The notes under the pieces are model-generated. The model made no database searches, was not told the DNA's origin, and was given only the letters and a program-made list of their open reading frames with translations. A stretch of 64,000 bases of DNA, taken from assembly GCF_013403955.1 (NCBI RefSeq), contig NZ_JABFDG010000003.1, positions 124,001-188,000 of the forward strand, given 5' to 3'. This stretch comes from Winogradskyella vidalii (GTDB lineage Bacteria; Bacteroidota; Bacteroidia; Flavobacteriales; Flavobacteriaceae). Below are positions 9,137 through 19,275 of this stretch, piece after piece (position 1 is the first letter of the stretch; each line of letters begins with the position of its first letter). A program made the translations under genes and the position numbers.

Positions 9137-10189
9137 ATGAAAAACTCACTATTAATTATATTTATATTTTTAACCGTAGTTGCTTGTAAAAATACAGCTA
9201 AAACAACTGTGAATACTTCTACAGATACTACCATTAAAACTCAAGATTCCATTGTTTATCCTAGCGATGTAATAGCGGAAATGGATAAATGGAATATTCT
9301 CTTAGGTAATGGTGAGCATGTTAAAGAACTCGTTAATTATCAAGACAAAGATTTTTTCTATACGCTAAATGATGGTACAACGGATTGGGTAGTTTTTAAA
9401 ACGCCTAATTCTGGGGTGACTTCTCCAAACTCTGGTAATACAAGAACAGAATTAAGACAAAAAAAAGAATGGACAGCAGAAGCTGGAGGAAAACTATCAG
9501 GAACTTTAAAAGTTCAGCATGTATCTACTTCAGGTGATGCAAGAGTTGCGGCATCTTATGCAACTGTGGTAGGGCAAATTCATGGTCACGTTGGTCATAA
9601 AAATGAACCATTAAAAATATTTTATAAAAAATATCCAGGTCACACTAAAGGTTCTGTTTTTTGGAACTATGAAATAAATCCAGAAGGCGATAATTCAGGA
9701 CGATGGGATTTTTCTACAGCGGTTTGGGGTTATGATTTTTCCCATGTGGGCTCAGCCCCAGATTCTTATCCAGCAGAACCAAAAGATGGTATTGCTTTAG
9801 GTGAAGAATTTAGCTATGAGGTAAAAGTTGAAAATGGGATTATGCATTTGACATTCATTAGTGAAGGGCATAAAACTAAAACATTTACAAAAAGTTTAAT
9901 AGCATCAGATTTCACAAATCAATCCGATATTCCAGAGCAAATAAAAACACTCTACGCAACATTAGGTCGCGATGGTGTAGAGCGCGAAAATGCTTATGCT
10001 GATGAGTTGCAGTATTTTAAGTTGGGTGCTTATAATCAGGTTAATGGTAAAAATCCAGAAGACAATATTGTTTGGAGCACTGGCGCAGAAACATTTAACG
10101 GAGACATTTCAAAACAATATGAAAACGGAAGTTATACCGAAGTTTGGTTTAAAGAAATTTCCGTAGAAGCACATACAATAGCATTTTAA
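9137..10189 (+). CDS. PL7 family alginate lyase, lipoprotein
   Basis: This 350-aa lipoprotein (signal with TVVAC, Cys17) has all three signature motifs of the PL7 jelly-roll alginate lyases: RTELR at 103-107, QIH at 147-149 (Q and H of the active site) and YFKLGAYNQ at 293-301 with the catalytic Tyr. The QIH rather than QVH motif is usually associated with activity on guluronate-containing blocks, but this is only a tendency. It most likely cleaves alginate endolytically at the membrane. It lies 132 bp after the PL6 gene and 42 bp before the PL17 gene. Confidence 0.93.
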   Translation: MKNSLLIIFIFLTVVACKNTAKTTVNTSTDTTIKTQDSIVYPSDVIAEMDKWNILLGNGEHVKELVNYQDKDFFYTLNDGTTDWVVFKTPNSGVTSPNSGNTRTELRQKKEWTAEAGGKLSGTLKVQHVSTSGDARVAASYATVVGQIHGHVGHKNEPLKIFYKKYPGHTKGSVFWNYEINPEGDNSGRWDFSTAVWGYDFSHVGSAPDSYPAEPKDGIALGEEFSYEVKVENGIMHLTFISEGHKTKTFTKSLIASDFTNQSDIPEQIKTLYATLGRDGVERENAYADELQYFKLGAYNQVNGKNPEDNIVWSTGAETFNGDISKQYENGSYTEVWFKEISVEAHTIAF

Positions 10190-10231
10190 TTTAAGACCAA
10201 TTAAAAACCATACCACTACTAAAAACTACCT

Positions 10232-12520
10232 ATGAAGGCAACAAATAACATATTACTAAAACTAACGCTAGTAGCACTTATATTTACAATAGTATCTTGC
10301 AATAAAGAAAGTAATACCGTGTCAGAAAACCATACGCAGCAAAATGGGAGTCATCCCAATTTAATCTTAACTCAAGAGAGTGTATCTAATATAAAGTCAG
10401 AATTAGGAAATGTTCCTGTTTTTGATGCAACTTTAGCTACAACAAAAGAAGCTGTAGATTTAGCAATAGAAGCTGGTATAGATGTGCCAATTCCTAAAGA
10501 TATGGCTGGTGGTTATACCCATACGCAGCATGCTGCTAATTATGTAAATATGCAAAAAGCGGGTGTTTTATTTCAACTTTTAGGAGATGAAAAATATGCT
10601 ATTTTTATAAGAGATATGTTGTTAGAATATGCCGAAATGTATCCGACTTTAGGTCGCCATCCGCAAGAGCGTTCTTATGCTAGGGGTAAATTTTTCTGGC
10701 AATGTCTTAATGATTCTAATTGGTTAGTGTATACAAGTCAGGCGTATGATTGTATTTATGATTGGTTGCCAGAAGAACAACGCGAGCATTTAAACACAAA
10801 CTTTTTTAGGCCTTATGCAGATTTTCTATCTGTAGAAACACCAAAGTATTTTAACCGTATCCATAACCATAGCACATGGGGAAATGTATCTGTAGGTATG
10901 ATTGGTTTAGTTATGGATGATGAAGAACTTGTGGATCGCGCGTTATACGGACTTAAAGATATTGATATCGACAAAAAAGCGATAGATAATGACGGTGGTT
11001 ATATTTTTGATGAAGATGGTAAGGCGGGATTTTTAGCCAATTTAGAAAGCCCTTTTTCTCCAGACGGATTCTACACCGAAGGGCCGTATTATCAACGTTA
11101 CGCAATGTATCCGTTTATGATTTTTGCTGAAGCGCTTCAAAACAAAAAACCAGAATTAAATATTTTTGAATATAAAGAGGGTGTGCTATTGAAAGCCGTT
11201 GATGCCCTTTTAAATTTAACCGATGCAAATGGTGATTTTTTTCCGCTGAATGATGGCCAAAAAGGCATGTCTTATTTTACATCATCTTTGGTGTCTGTTG
11301 TTGATATTGCTTATTATCATGGTAGCCAAAAACCCGAATTGTTATCGGTAGCTAAAGACCAAAACGCAGTGCAATTAAATGCCTCAGGTTTTGCAGTGGC
11401 TGTAGGCTTGCGCGATGGTAAAGAACAACCATTTATTAAGGAGTCTATGGAATTAAGTGATGGTGCAAATGGTGATGAAGGTGCTGTTGGTATCTTAAGA
11501 TATAACGATGACAATAATACCATGGGTCTGGTTATGAAATATACCGGACAAGGCTTAAGTCATGGACATTATGATAAATTATCATTTTCACTCTATGAAA
11601 ATGGCGAAGAAATTTTGCAAGATTATGGTTTGTCACGATTTGTAAATGTAGAACAGAAAAATGGTGGTGGTTATTTAAAAGAAAATAAAACTTTTGCAAA
11701 ACACACTATAGCGCATAATACAGTGACTCAAAATGGAATCTCTCATTTTGATTATGATTTTGAAACAGGAAGTAATAATCACTCCGAAAAATTCCTGTTT
11801 GATGCATCAAACTCAGAGGTTCAAATTATGAGTGCAACTGAAACTAATGCTTACCCAGGTACTAAGTTTCACCGTACTATGGTGATGGTTAAAGGAACCG
11901 AATTTGAAAAACCATATATAATCGATGTTTTTAAAGTGAATTCGGAAACTGAAAACCAATATGATTTGCCGTATTACTACTTTGGACAAATAATTTCAAC
12001 AAGTTTCGATTATAACTCTGAAAAAACATTAGCACCACTGAGTGATAAAAATGGCTATCAACATTTGTGGAAAGAGGCGCAAGGAAAAGCGGATGCTTCC
12101 AGTATTCAATTTACATGGTTAAATGAAAAGAAGTTTTATAGCCTTACCGCTGCAACCTCTAATGAAGATGCTATTATTTTAGCTAGAATTGGAGCAAATG
12201 ATCCAGAATTTAACTTGCGTAGAGACCCAACAATAATCTTGAGAAAAAATGATACTAAAGCAACAGTTTTTGCTTCAGTTATTGAATCTCATGGTAATTA
12301 TGATTCTGTAGCTGAAAAAGCTAATAATGCCTACAGTCATTTTGAATCTGTAAAAGTTTTATTAGCGAATGAAGCCTATACAGCTATAGAATTAAAAATG
12401 AAAACAGGCGCAACTAAGCTGCTTATACTTTCAAATAATGATGCCTCAAAAGAAGCCTCACATACTTTAGATATTGATGATGCTAACTATCAATGGACTG
12501 GTGCTTATTATTTTAAATAA
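10232..12520 (+). CDS. PL17 family oligoalginate lyase, lipoprotein
   Basis: The 762-aa lipoprotein (IVSC, Cys23) has an N-terminal alpha-toroid alginate-lyase domain and a C-terminal heparinase II/III-type beta-sandwich, the PL17 architecture. Visible candidate active-site residues are Asn212-His213 in the HNHSTWGN segment, and Tyr287 with Arg289 in YTEGPYYQRY. A later LSHGHYDKLSF segment has the conserved His. PL17 enzymes act as exolytic oligoalginate lyases and release unsaturated monouronate (DEH after ring opening). It is the last gene of the lyase unit. A long perfect hairpin follows at 12567-12608. Confidence 0.93.
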   Translation: MKATNNILLKLTLVALIFTIVSCNKESNTVSENHTQQNGSHPNLILTQESVSNIKSELGNVPVFDATLATTKEAVDLAIEAGIDVPIPKDMAGGYTHTQHAANYVNMQKAGVLFQLLGDEKYAIFIRDMLLEYAEMYPTLGRHPQERSYARGKFFWQCLNDSNWLVYTSQAYDCIYDWLPEEQREHLNTNFFRPYADFLSVETPKYFNRIHNHSTWGNVSVGMIGLVMDDEELVDRALYGLKDIDIDKKAIDNDGGYIFDEDGKAGFLANLESPFSPDGFYTEGPYYQRYAMYPFMIFAEALQNKKPELNIFEYKEGVLLKAVDALLNLTDANGDFFPLNDGQKGMSYFTSSLVSVVDIAYYHGSQKPELLSVAKDQNAVQLNASGFAVAVGLRDGKEQPFIKESMELSDGANGDEGAVGILRYNDDNNTMGLVMKYTGQGLSHGHYDKLSFSLYENGEEILQDYGLSRFVNVEQKNGGGYLKENKTFAKHTIAHNTVTQNGISHFDYDFETGSNNHSEKFLFDASNSEVQIMSATETNAYPGTKFHRTMVMVKGTEFEKPYIIDVFKVNSETENQYDLPYYYFGQIISTSFDYNSEKTLAPLSDKNGYQHLWKEAQGKADASSIQFTWLNEKKFYSLTAATSNEDAIILARIGANDPEFNLRRDPTIILRKNDTKATVFASVIESHGNYDSVAEKANNAYSHFESVKVLLANEAYTAIELKMKTGATKLLILSNNDASKEASHTLDIDDANYQWTGAYYFK

Positions 12521-12760
12521 AATATAATTCTAAGTAATAAAAGGGTTTTACTGCCCAGGTATTCTTTTGAAGATTGTAAAAAATATCACATCGTTTTACA
12601 ATCTTCAAGGTGAAAAATGGGTGAGAATTAGGCTGTTTTATTTTCTGCTTTGGCCTATAAAATTATAAGATTTTTATAGTATAACAACCTGTAATTTATG
12701 GCGAAAGCCAACCATAGGTGTTAAATATTAGATTTTAACACAGAATGTTTTACGAAATCA
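12521..12760. other. Gap between PL17 and susC1 with a 15-bp perfect hairpin
   Basis: No gene is visible. TTGAAGATTGTAAAA (12567-12581) pairs perfectly with its complement at 12594-12608 over a 12-nt loop. No T run follows, so it does not look like a classical terminator. It may be an mRNA-stability or processing element at the 3' end of the lyase transcript. Confidence 0.6.
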
Positions 12761-12790
12761 TTGTAGTTAGCAAAATTATACATATATTTG
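12761..12790 (+). promoter_or_regulatory. Promoter of the first susCD operon
   Basis: TTG at 12761-12763 and TATATTTG at 12783-12790 are separated by 19 bp, a full match to the flavobacterial promoter consensus. The -7 box overlaps the first bases of operator 2. Transcription would begin inside the operator, giving a leader of about 140 nt. Confidence 0.7.
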
Positions 12791-12812
12791 GTTAACCAAT
12801 CTGGTTAACCAA
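12788..12812 (+). promoter_or_regulatory. Operator 2: double GGTTAACC palindrome upstream of susC1
   Basis: Identical over 25 bp to operator 1 at 6320-6344 and in the same position relative to the -7 box. A bound protein would cover the start site, which suggests repression relieved by an alginate-derived inducer. Confidence 0.8.
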
Positions 12813-12936
12813 TTTTTCAACCTAATTTAAAATAGAAAACAACAATTTTATCAATCAACAAATTTGGGCAGCTGAGGTTAAGGTAACTAAAGTTGCAGAA
12901 CAAACTAACTTTTTAACAACAACTAACTATCTCATT

Positions 12937-15900
12937 ATGAAATTAAAAATTAGATCAACCTTAATTGTTTTTGTTTTAATGTGCTTTTCGTTAAGTGCAC
13001 AAGAAGCGATGAACATTAAAGGTCAAGTGGTTTCTACAACTGATGGTATGCCGGTTCCTGGTGTAAATATTATAATTGTAAATACTACTAAGGGAACAAC
13101 TACAGATTTTGATGGAAATTACCAAATTCAAGCTAAAAAAGGGGATGTTATTCAATATTCCTATCTTGGTTTTGCAACACAAAACATCACCGTTGGTGAT
13201 GAAACTACCATTAACGTAGAATTAGCAGAAGATGCTAGTATACTAGATGAAATTGTAGTTATAGGTTATGGTACGCAAAAGAAAAGTCATACAACAGGTT
13301 CTATTTCAAAGGTCGTAAATGACGATTTAGGTCAAATTGCTGCTTCTAGGGTAGATGATGCTTTAGTAGGGCAAGTCTCTGGTGTAAATATACAATCAAC
13401 AGATGGAGAAGCAGGTGCTGCACCAACAATTACAATTCGTGGTGTAGGTTCAATGGCAGGTGATTCTACGCCTTTAATTGTTGTAGATGGTGTTATTGTT
13501 GATTCAGACTTTTTAGGATCTTTAAATATGAATGATGTTGAGTCTTTTGAAATCCTTAAAGATGCCGCTTCGGCAGCAATTTACGGGTCAAAAGGTTCAA
13601 ATGGTATTATTATGATTACCATGAAATCTGGTATTGAGGGAGAAACTAGAATTAGTTATAGCACTTATACGGGTTTTAAAGAAGCTAGAAAAAGTGATGC
13701 TTACGGATTTACAACACAAGATTGGGCCAATATGCAGATGGAAGAAAATGGAGAGCTTTCTATTTTTACACAAGCACAATTACAAACAGGTACTGACCGT
13801 GCTTGGCAAGATGTGTTTTTTGATGGGGGAACGATTACAAGTCATTCACTTTCATTTAGTGGTGGAAATAAAAGCACAAAATACAACGCTAGTTTAAATT
13901 ATTCTGATGATGAAGGCGTATTGTTAGGTGATAATTTCACCAAATATGGTGCAAGAATAAAAGTAAGTAACAAGGTGAATGATCGCTTTTCTATGTCGTT
14001 TAACCTTAGTCCTTCTTATACTGTAAGAGATCGATTTGCAGAATCTGTTCATAACGTAGCAAGACATCAGCCATGGTTACCAATATACCACGATGAAACC
14101 ACCTTGCAAATGACAGATCCTAGTTTTGGACTCCAAGTAGGTGATTATGCAAGACAAGATCATTTTACCATATTCGATTTTAATGGTGATGGCGTATTTG
14201 ATGAAGAGCTTTATAATGTTGGTAACAGTACTAACCAAAACCCTTATGGTAGAGCTACGGAGCGTAACAGAATGGATAAAAAATTCAAGTTATTTGGTAG
14301 TGTAAACGCTAAATATAAAATAGCAAGTGGCTTAAACTTTACAAGTACGCTATCTGGATCTATGCAAGACACCAAAAGAACAGATTATCTTGGTACTAAA
14401 GCGCGTAAAATTTCTACTAATGCTTATATGATTGAAACCAATCAAAAAGAACAATACTACATTTTCGATAATTTCTTAAATTACGATAAAAGTTTTGGAA
14501 AGCATGAGTTTGGTGTTACAGTAGGTAATTCAATTGAAACTAGAGATTATTTTTTCTCAACCATTAAAGGTATCGGTTATGAAAATGATAATGTGCAACA
14601 AATCTCAGGAGCAACAACAATTGTTGGCGATGAAACATTTGCATACGAATGGCAGAAACGAGGTATTTCATTTGTATCAAGATTAAATTATGCTTTCGAT
14701 GATAAGTATTTATTATCTTTTAGTTTACGTCGTGATGGTAGTTCTGTATTTGGTGCCGATTATAAATATGGTACTTTCTTAGCAGCTTCAGGGGGATGGA
14801 ACCTTGCTAAAGAAAACTTCTTAAAAGATAGTCGAGTGATTTCTTCACTTAAATTAAGAGCGAGTTACGGTGTTACTGGTAATGACCGTTTAAATACAGG
14901 TAGTGTAAATCCTGATGCTCAAGGTAGTACTTCAACATTAAGTTCAGATGATGTTTTAATTGATTATTACCCATACTTATCTTTAATAAATTTAACACCT
15001 TACATCGTAGACGGTAGTATCACAACAGGTAATTCACCTTTAAATATTGCAAATTCAGAATTAAAATGGGAGCGATTAATTGAAATTAATCCAGGTATAG
15101 ATTTTGGATTCTTAAATAATAAAATTACGGGGTCTGTAGATTGGTACCAAAGAACAAGTGACCAACTATTATTAAACAACCCAGTGTCTGTTACTACAGG
15201 TTTTGATACCGCACTTGTTAATTTAGGTGAGGTTAAAAACGAAGGTTTTGAATTTGAAATAAGAACAAGAAATATTAATAAAAGAAACTTCTCTTGGCAA
15301 TCTACTGTTATAGCTACAACAAACGAGAATACTTTAGTTGATTTTGCAGATTCAGATGGGCAAATTACAAGTATTGATCCATCAAGACCAGCAGAATGGA
15401 TTAACCAAGAAGGGCAACCTATTTCTTCTTTCTATGGTTATGTTGTAGAATCAGAAGTGCCTGTTGAATATAGAGACAGACCTTACAGACACGTTGGTGC
15501 AGAATTTGGTCTAGTAAAGGTTAAAGATTTAAATGGAGATGGTGTTTTAGATGCTGAAGATAAAACCATCTTAGGTAACCCATACCCAGAATTAATTTGG
15601 AGTTTTACTAACGATTTTAATATCGGAGATTTTGATTTCTCATTTATGTTCCAAGGTTCTCATGGTGCTGAAGTTCGTAATATTGGTGACCACTATTTAT
15701 TTAGTCACAATAACAACAGATCTTTAAACCCAGAAACTTTACCTGATACCTATAACACAGACTTTTTAGTTGATAAATATTTTACTAATAGTGTGATACA
15801 AGATGCATCATATATCGCTTTAAGAAACGTAAATATTGGTTACAATTTTCCTGAAGATTTATTAGATCATTTAGGCGTGTCAAAATTAAGATTATACGCA

Positions 15901-16053
15901 TCAGGTCAAAACTTAATGTATATAACTGCTGATAATTACACCGGTTGGAATCCCGAAGCGTTAGACAAAACAAGTCCAACACAATACGGATACCAAAGAG
16001 GTGGATCACCAATATACAGAACGATATCTTTTGGAGTAGATGTTGATTTTTAA
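12937..16053 (+). CDS. SusC-type TonB-dependent oligosaccharide importer, first pair
   Basis: A 1038-aa outer-membrane transporter. It has a signal peptide ending near SLSAQ, a CarboxypepD-regulatory-like domain (about 24-105), a TonB-box-like segment DEIVVIGYGTQKK, a plug domain with SAAIYGSKGSNGIIMIT, and a long 22-strand barrel ending in an aromatic residue (VDVDF). SusC proteins import glycan oligomers capped by SusD. The setting (lyases upstream, SusD and a PKD lipoprotein downstream, the shared operator) points to alginate oligosaccharides. It is 31 bp ahead of susD1. Confidence 0.93.
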   Translation: MKLKIRSTLIVFVLMCFSLSAQEAMNIKGQVVSTTDGMPVPGVNIIIVNTTKGTTTDFDGNYQIQAKKGDVIQYSYLGFATQNITVGDETTINVELAEDASILDEIVVIGYGTQKKSHTTGSISKVVNDDLGQIAASRVDDALVGQVSGVNIQSTDGEAGAAPTITIRGVGSMAGDSTPLIVVDGVIVDSDFLGSLNMNDVESFEILKDAASAAIYGSKGSNGIIMITMKSGIEGETRISYSTYTGFKEARKSDAYGFTTQDWANMQMEENGELSIFTQAQLQTGTDRAWQDVFFDGGTITSHSLSFSGGNKSTKYNASLNYSDDEGVLLGDNFTKYGARIKVSNKVNDRFSMSFNLSPSYTVRDRFAESVHNVARHQPWLPIYHDETTLQMTDPSFGLQVGDYARQDHFTIFDFNGDGVFDEELYNVGNSTNQNPYGRATERNRMDKKFKLFGSVNAKYKIASGLNFTSTLSGSMQDTKRTDYLGTKARKISTNAYMIETNQKEQYYIFDNFLNYDKSFGKHEFGVTVGNSIETRDYFFSTIKGIGYENDNVQQISGATTIVGDETFAYEWQKRGISFVSRLNYAFDDKYLLSFSLRRDGSSVFGADYKYGTFLAASGGWNLAKENFLKDSRVISSLKLRASYGVTGNDRLNTGSVNPDAQGSTSTLSSDDVLIDYYPYLSLINLTPYIVDGSITTGNSPLNIANSELKWERLIEINPGIDFGFLNNKITGSVDWYQRTSDQLLLNNPVSVTTGFDTALVNLGEVKNEGFEFEIRTRNINKRNFSWQSTVIATTNENTLVDFADSDGQITSIDPSRPAEWINQEGQPISSFYGYVVESEVPVEYRDRPYRHVGAEFGLVKVKDLNGDGVLDAEDKTILGNPYPELIWSFTNDFNIGDFDFSFMFQGSHGAEVRNIGDHYLFSHNNNRSLNPETLPDTYNTDFLVDKYFTNSVIQDASYIALRNVNIGYNFPEDLLDHLGVSKLRLYASGQNLMYITADNYTGWNPEALDKTSPTQYGYQRGGSPIYRTISFGVDVDF

Positions 16054-16083
16054 TAAAAATTTTAATTACTTAATACACATATT

Positions 16084-17529
16084 ATGAAATTTAAAAAATA
16101 TATAACGATTCTCTTAGTAGGGATATTAGTTACATCGTGTAGCGATTTTCTAGAGCCATCACCTAGTTCTGCAACAGGAACTGAAGAGTATTATACAACT
16201 ATAGAAGAATTAGAAACAGCATTAATAGGTGCTTATGATGCTATGCAAGGGGTTAGCTCTTATGATAAAGATGCTAATCATGGCGTGCAATATGAATATT
16301 ACATTACAGAAATGCGAAGTGGAAACACGGCAACTAAAATTGCTGATCCAGATGATTTCTCTGATGCGGGACAATTTGAATCATTCGATGTGCTCCCAAC
16401 CAATGGTTTTGTAGCCAACTATTACGCCAGTTTTTATCGTGTTATTTTTAGAGCCAATGTGGTTTTAGAAAACTTAGGAAACGTTAGTGAAGATACCTCA
16501 GCATTAGAAGCAGAAGCAAAATTTATTAGAGGTTATGCTTATTTTAATTTAGTGAGACTGTTTGGTGATATTCCTTTAGTAGATCACGTATTATTACCAT
16601 CAGAAACCACAACTCAATTTACTAGAGTAGATAAAAATATTATTTATGATTTAATTATTAGCGATTTAGAAACCGCTGTTGCCGGATTAGATAATTCTTA
16701 TAAGACTAGAGCGTCTAAAGCAGCAGCTCAAGGCTTGTTAGCAAAGGCTTACCTTACCATAGATGAGCCTCAGTATCTTCAAGCTCAGTTATTATGTGAA
16801 GATATAATTAATAGTGGTGAATTTAGTTTGGTAGATTTTTATGATGTATTCTATACAGAAGGAAATTCTGAAGTTATCTATGCCATAGGTTATGAAAGCC
16901 TTAATGAAAGTCAAAAATTTTCAGCACAATTTATGAATTCAGTAGGGCGATCAAGTGGTTTAAACTACGCAACATATGACTTAGTTAATGATTTGAATGA
17001 GTTTGGTGGTGAAATTAGAGCTGAGAATTCTTTTAGACAGGATCCTAACCATTTAACATCAATTAGATACCAATGTGCTAAATATTTCCCTGATGGTGAC
17101 GACGGCGGGACATCTAACCCACATATTTTTGAAACTAGCCCTAATCCAGAATTAGCAGGTAATGATTGGATTGTGTTGCGTTATGCAGATATATTATTAT
17201 TACATGTAGAAGCCATAATGGCAGGAGGAAATCAAACAAGTTCTGCTGCAGCACTAGCTTCTTTTCAAGAGGTTAGAAATAGAGCCGGTTTAACAGATCC
17301 TGTTACCGAGATTACTTTAGATGATTTGGTTATGGAAAGACGTGTAGAATTAGCTTTTGAAAACCACAGATTATTTGATATAATTCGTTTAGGTGTTGCA
17401 GAATCTATTCTTACAGAATATGCAGAAGCAAACGGATTTGGATTTACATCTACAGATTTATTATTACCAATGCCACAAAATGAAGTGAATCTAAGTAAAG
17501 GTATTATGAATCAAAATCCTGGCTATTAG
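16084..17529 (+). CDS. SusD/RagB-type oligosaccharide-binding lipoprotein, first pair
   Basis: A 481-aa lipoprotein (signal with VTSC, Cys19) with the SusD N-terminal TPR-like fold (FIRGYAYFNLVRLFGDIPLV, a highly typical segment) and the C-terminal RagB/SusD domain (MERRVELAFENHRLFDIIRLG). It sits on the outer surface and closes the SusC barrel, binding incoming oligosaccharide. Alginate oligomers are inferred from context. It is co-transcribed with susC1 and followed 27 bp later by the PKD lipoprotein. Confidence 0.94.
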   Translation: MKFKKYITILLVGILVTSCSDFLEPSPSSATGTEEYYTTIEELETALIGAYDAMQGVSSYDKDANHGVQYEYYITEMRSGNTATKIADPDDFSDAGQFESFDVLPTNGFVANYYASFYRVIFRANVVLENLGNVSEDTSALEAEAKFIRGYAYFNLVRLFGDIPLVDHVLLPSETTTQFTRVDKNIIYDLIISDLETAVAGLDNSYKTRASKAAAQGLLAKAYLTIDEPQYLQAQLLCEDIINSGEFSLVDFYDVFYTEGNSEVIYAIGYESLNESQKFSAQFMNSVGRSSGLNYATYDLVNDLNEFGGEIRAENSFRQDPNHLTSIRYQCAKYFPDGDDGGTSNPHIFETSPNPELAGNDWIVLRYADILLLHVEAIMAGGNQTSSAAALASFQEVRNRAGLTDPVTEITLDDLVMERRVELAFENHRLFDIIRLGVAESILTEYAEANGFGFTSTDLLLPMPQNEVNLSKGIMNQNPGY

Positions 17530-17556
17530 GAATTATTAATTTAAAACATTTTAAAA

Positions 17557-18453
17557 ATGAAAAATATTAGAAAATTAAGAATTTATGTTTCACAAAAACT
17601 AATGGCAACCTTGCTATTAGTAGCGTGTGTAACTATAGTTTCTTGTGATCCTTCAATAGAAGCATTAGAGTTTGAATTACCAGAAGCTAATTCACAAGAA
17701 GATTTAACACCACCATCAGCTGAATTTTTAGCGTCAGTAGGAGGTGATTATTTAACCTATACGTTTTCGAACCTGTCAATTAGTGCAACATCATATTTAT
17801 GGGATTATGGTGATGGTAATACATCTACTGATGTTGATGGAGAAAATACATTTCCAGACGAAGGTACTTATACTGTAACGCTAACTGCAACAGATAATTT
17901 AGGCGTTTCAAGTTCGTATTCAGAAGAAGTTGTTGTTGAGGAGCCTGAGGTGCTTCCGACATTAATACCAGAAATTTTAGAAGCAGGTTTTGATAATGGT
18001 GATTCAGGTGATATTCCTACCGAGATTGATAGTAGAGATCCATGGAGAAACGATTTTGGTGGTGTCATTCAAATAACATCATCAAATGGTTATTACGAAG
18101 GATCCTATGGCGCAAAATTACCGACTGCAGGCGATCGTGCTGGTTACCAAGTAATAGGTGAGTTTACACCGAATAAAAATTACCTTTTAAATTTTAAATA
18201 CGCTTTCAGAGACCAAGTAGGAGATGATGGTAAACTTTATGTTGCTATGGTACGGCCAATGGATTCAATTGAAGAATTTGAAGACAATACAGTTGAGATA
18301 GTAACTTACACTGAATCTATAGCGGGAGATGGCGCGCTGCTTACAGGCTCATTATTATTTAATTCTGGTGGAAATACATCTTTAGCGATATACTTTTTTA
18401 ATGAATTAGATGAAGCCTATATCGATTCTTTTGAAATTACTGCTTTAGATTAA
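17557..18453 (+). CDS. PKD-domain surface lipoprotein, probable glycan-binding protein
   Basis: A 298-aa lipoprotein (TIVSC, Cys30). A PKD domain spans about residues 48-125, with the typical YLWDYGDGNTS and GTYTVTLTATDN strands. A C-terminal beta-sandwich of about 160 residues resembles carbohydrate-binding modules in size and composition, though the family is not identified. It occupies the position of SusE/SusF-like surface glycan-binding proteins, as the third gene after susC1-susD1. It probably helps capture alginate at the cell surface. The start at 17557 leaves a slightly long signal peptide (n-region with several Lys/Arg). An internal Met16 start is possible. Confidence 0.8.
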   Translation: MKNIRKLRIYVSQKLMATLLLVACVTIVSCDPSIEALEFELPEANSQEDLTPPSAEFLASVGGDYLTYTFSNLSISATSYLWDYGDGNTSTDVDGENTFPDEGTYTVTLTATDNLGVSSSYSEEVVVEEPEVLPTLIPEILEAGFDNGDSGDIPTEIDSRDPWRNDFGGVIQITSSNGYYEGSYGAKLPTAGDRAGYQVIGEFTPNKNYLLNFKYAFRDQVGDDGKLYVAMVRPMDSIEEFEDNTVEIVTYTESIAGDGALLTGSLLFNSGGNTSLAIYFFNELDEAYIDSFEITALD

Positions 18454-18519
18454 TTTGATGGATATTATTTCTTATTACAAAGATTTAAGTTGAAAATATA
18501 GAAATAAAAATAACTGCCT

Positions 18520-18527
18520 TATTTTTG
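18520..18527 (+). promoter_or_regulatory. Candidate -7 box for gntR
   Basis: TATTTTTG matches TAnnTTTG 34 bp upstream of the gntR ATG. The nearest TTG (18490-18492) is farther than usual. No GGTTAACC site is present here, so the regulator gene does not appear to be controlled by its own presumed operator. Confidence 0.4.
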
Positions 18528-18561
18528 GACGAAAAATTGATACTATTATACACATTTTTAT

Positions 18562-19263
18562 ATGAAGTTAGATACACCAGCTAAATCGGATAATTTAAAA
18601 GTTCAAGATGAGGTTATCTCCAAAATAGGAGAATTAATCACGATGAAAAACCTTGAACCTGGAGATAAATTACCATCCGAACGAATGTTATCCGATAAGT
18701 TCAACGTATCGCGAGGCGTAATAAGAGATGCAATTCAGAGATTAGAACTCTATGGTTTATTAATATCAAGACCACAAAGTGGAACTTTTGTTGCTAATAT
18801 TGGTGTGATAGCCATGAACGGAATGATTGAAGATATTTTACGACTAGAAGAGCAAGATTTTAAAGGTTTAGTAGAAACAAGAATTCTTTTGGAGCTAAAA
18901 ACAGTACGACTAGCTTCAATGCGACGTACAAAAGAAGATTTGAATAATTTGAAATCGACCTTAATGGCTTATGCAAAAAAAGTCACCAATGGTGAAAATG
19001 CAGTTCAAGAAGATCTTCTATTTCATCTTGCTATCGCCAAAGCAAGTAGAAATGCTACCATTAACACATTTATGTTAATGATAACTCCCGAAATTATTAC
19101 AAATTTTGATAAGTATCATGTTTGTGATAAAGGTTTAGCGCTACGCGGTATAGATGAGCATGAGGCTATATATAAAGCTATAGAGCAACAAAATCCACAA
19201 TTGGCAAAACAAAAAATGAAAGATCACTTTAGTGAGTTGTATCAATATTGTTATAATATTTAA
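18562..19263 (+). CDS. GntR-family transcriptional regulator, FadR/FCD subfamily
   Basis: A 233-aa regulator with an N-terminal winged helix (about 14-80, with GDKLPSERMLSDKFNVSRGVIRDAI and the SGTFV wing) and an all-alpha FCD effector domain. The putative metal and ligand residues are Asp and His in EDLLFHLAIAKASRN, His in DEHEAIYKAI, and His in KDHF. FCD regulators typically sense small acids such as uronate-derived metabolites. It precedes the transporter and reductase by 12 bp and 1352 bp. It is the best candidate to bind the five GGTTAACC sites in this window, because FadR-type proteins recognise TGGT/ACCA half-sites. That link is inferred. Confidence 0.9.
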   Translation: MKLDTPAKSDNLKVQDEVISKIGELITMKNLEPGDKLPSERMLSDKFNVSRGVIRDAIQRLELYGLLISRPQSGTFVANIGVIAMNGMIEDILRLEEQDFKGLVETRILLELKTVRLASMRRTKEDLNNLKSTLMAYAKKVTNGENAVQEDLLFHLAIAKASRNATINTFMLMITPEIITNFDKYHVCDKGLALRGIDEHEAIYKAIEQQNPQLAKQKMKDHFSELYQYCYNI

Positions 19264-19275
19264 TTTAAATAAATT

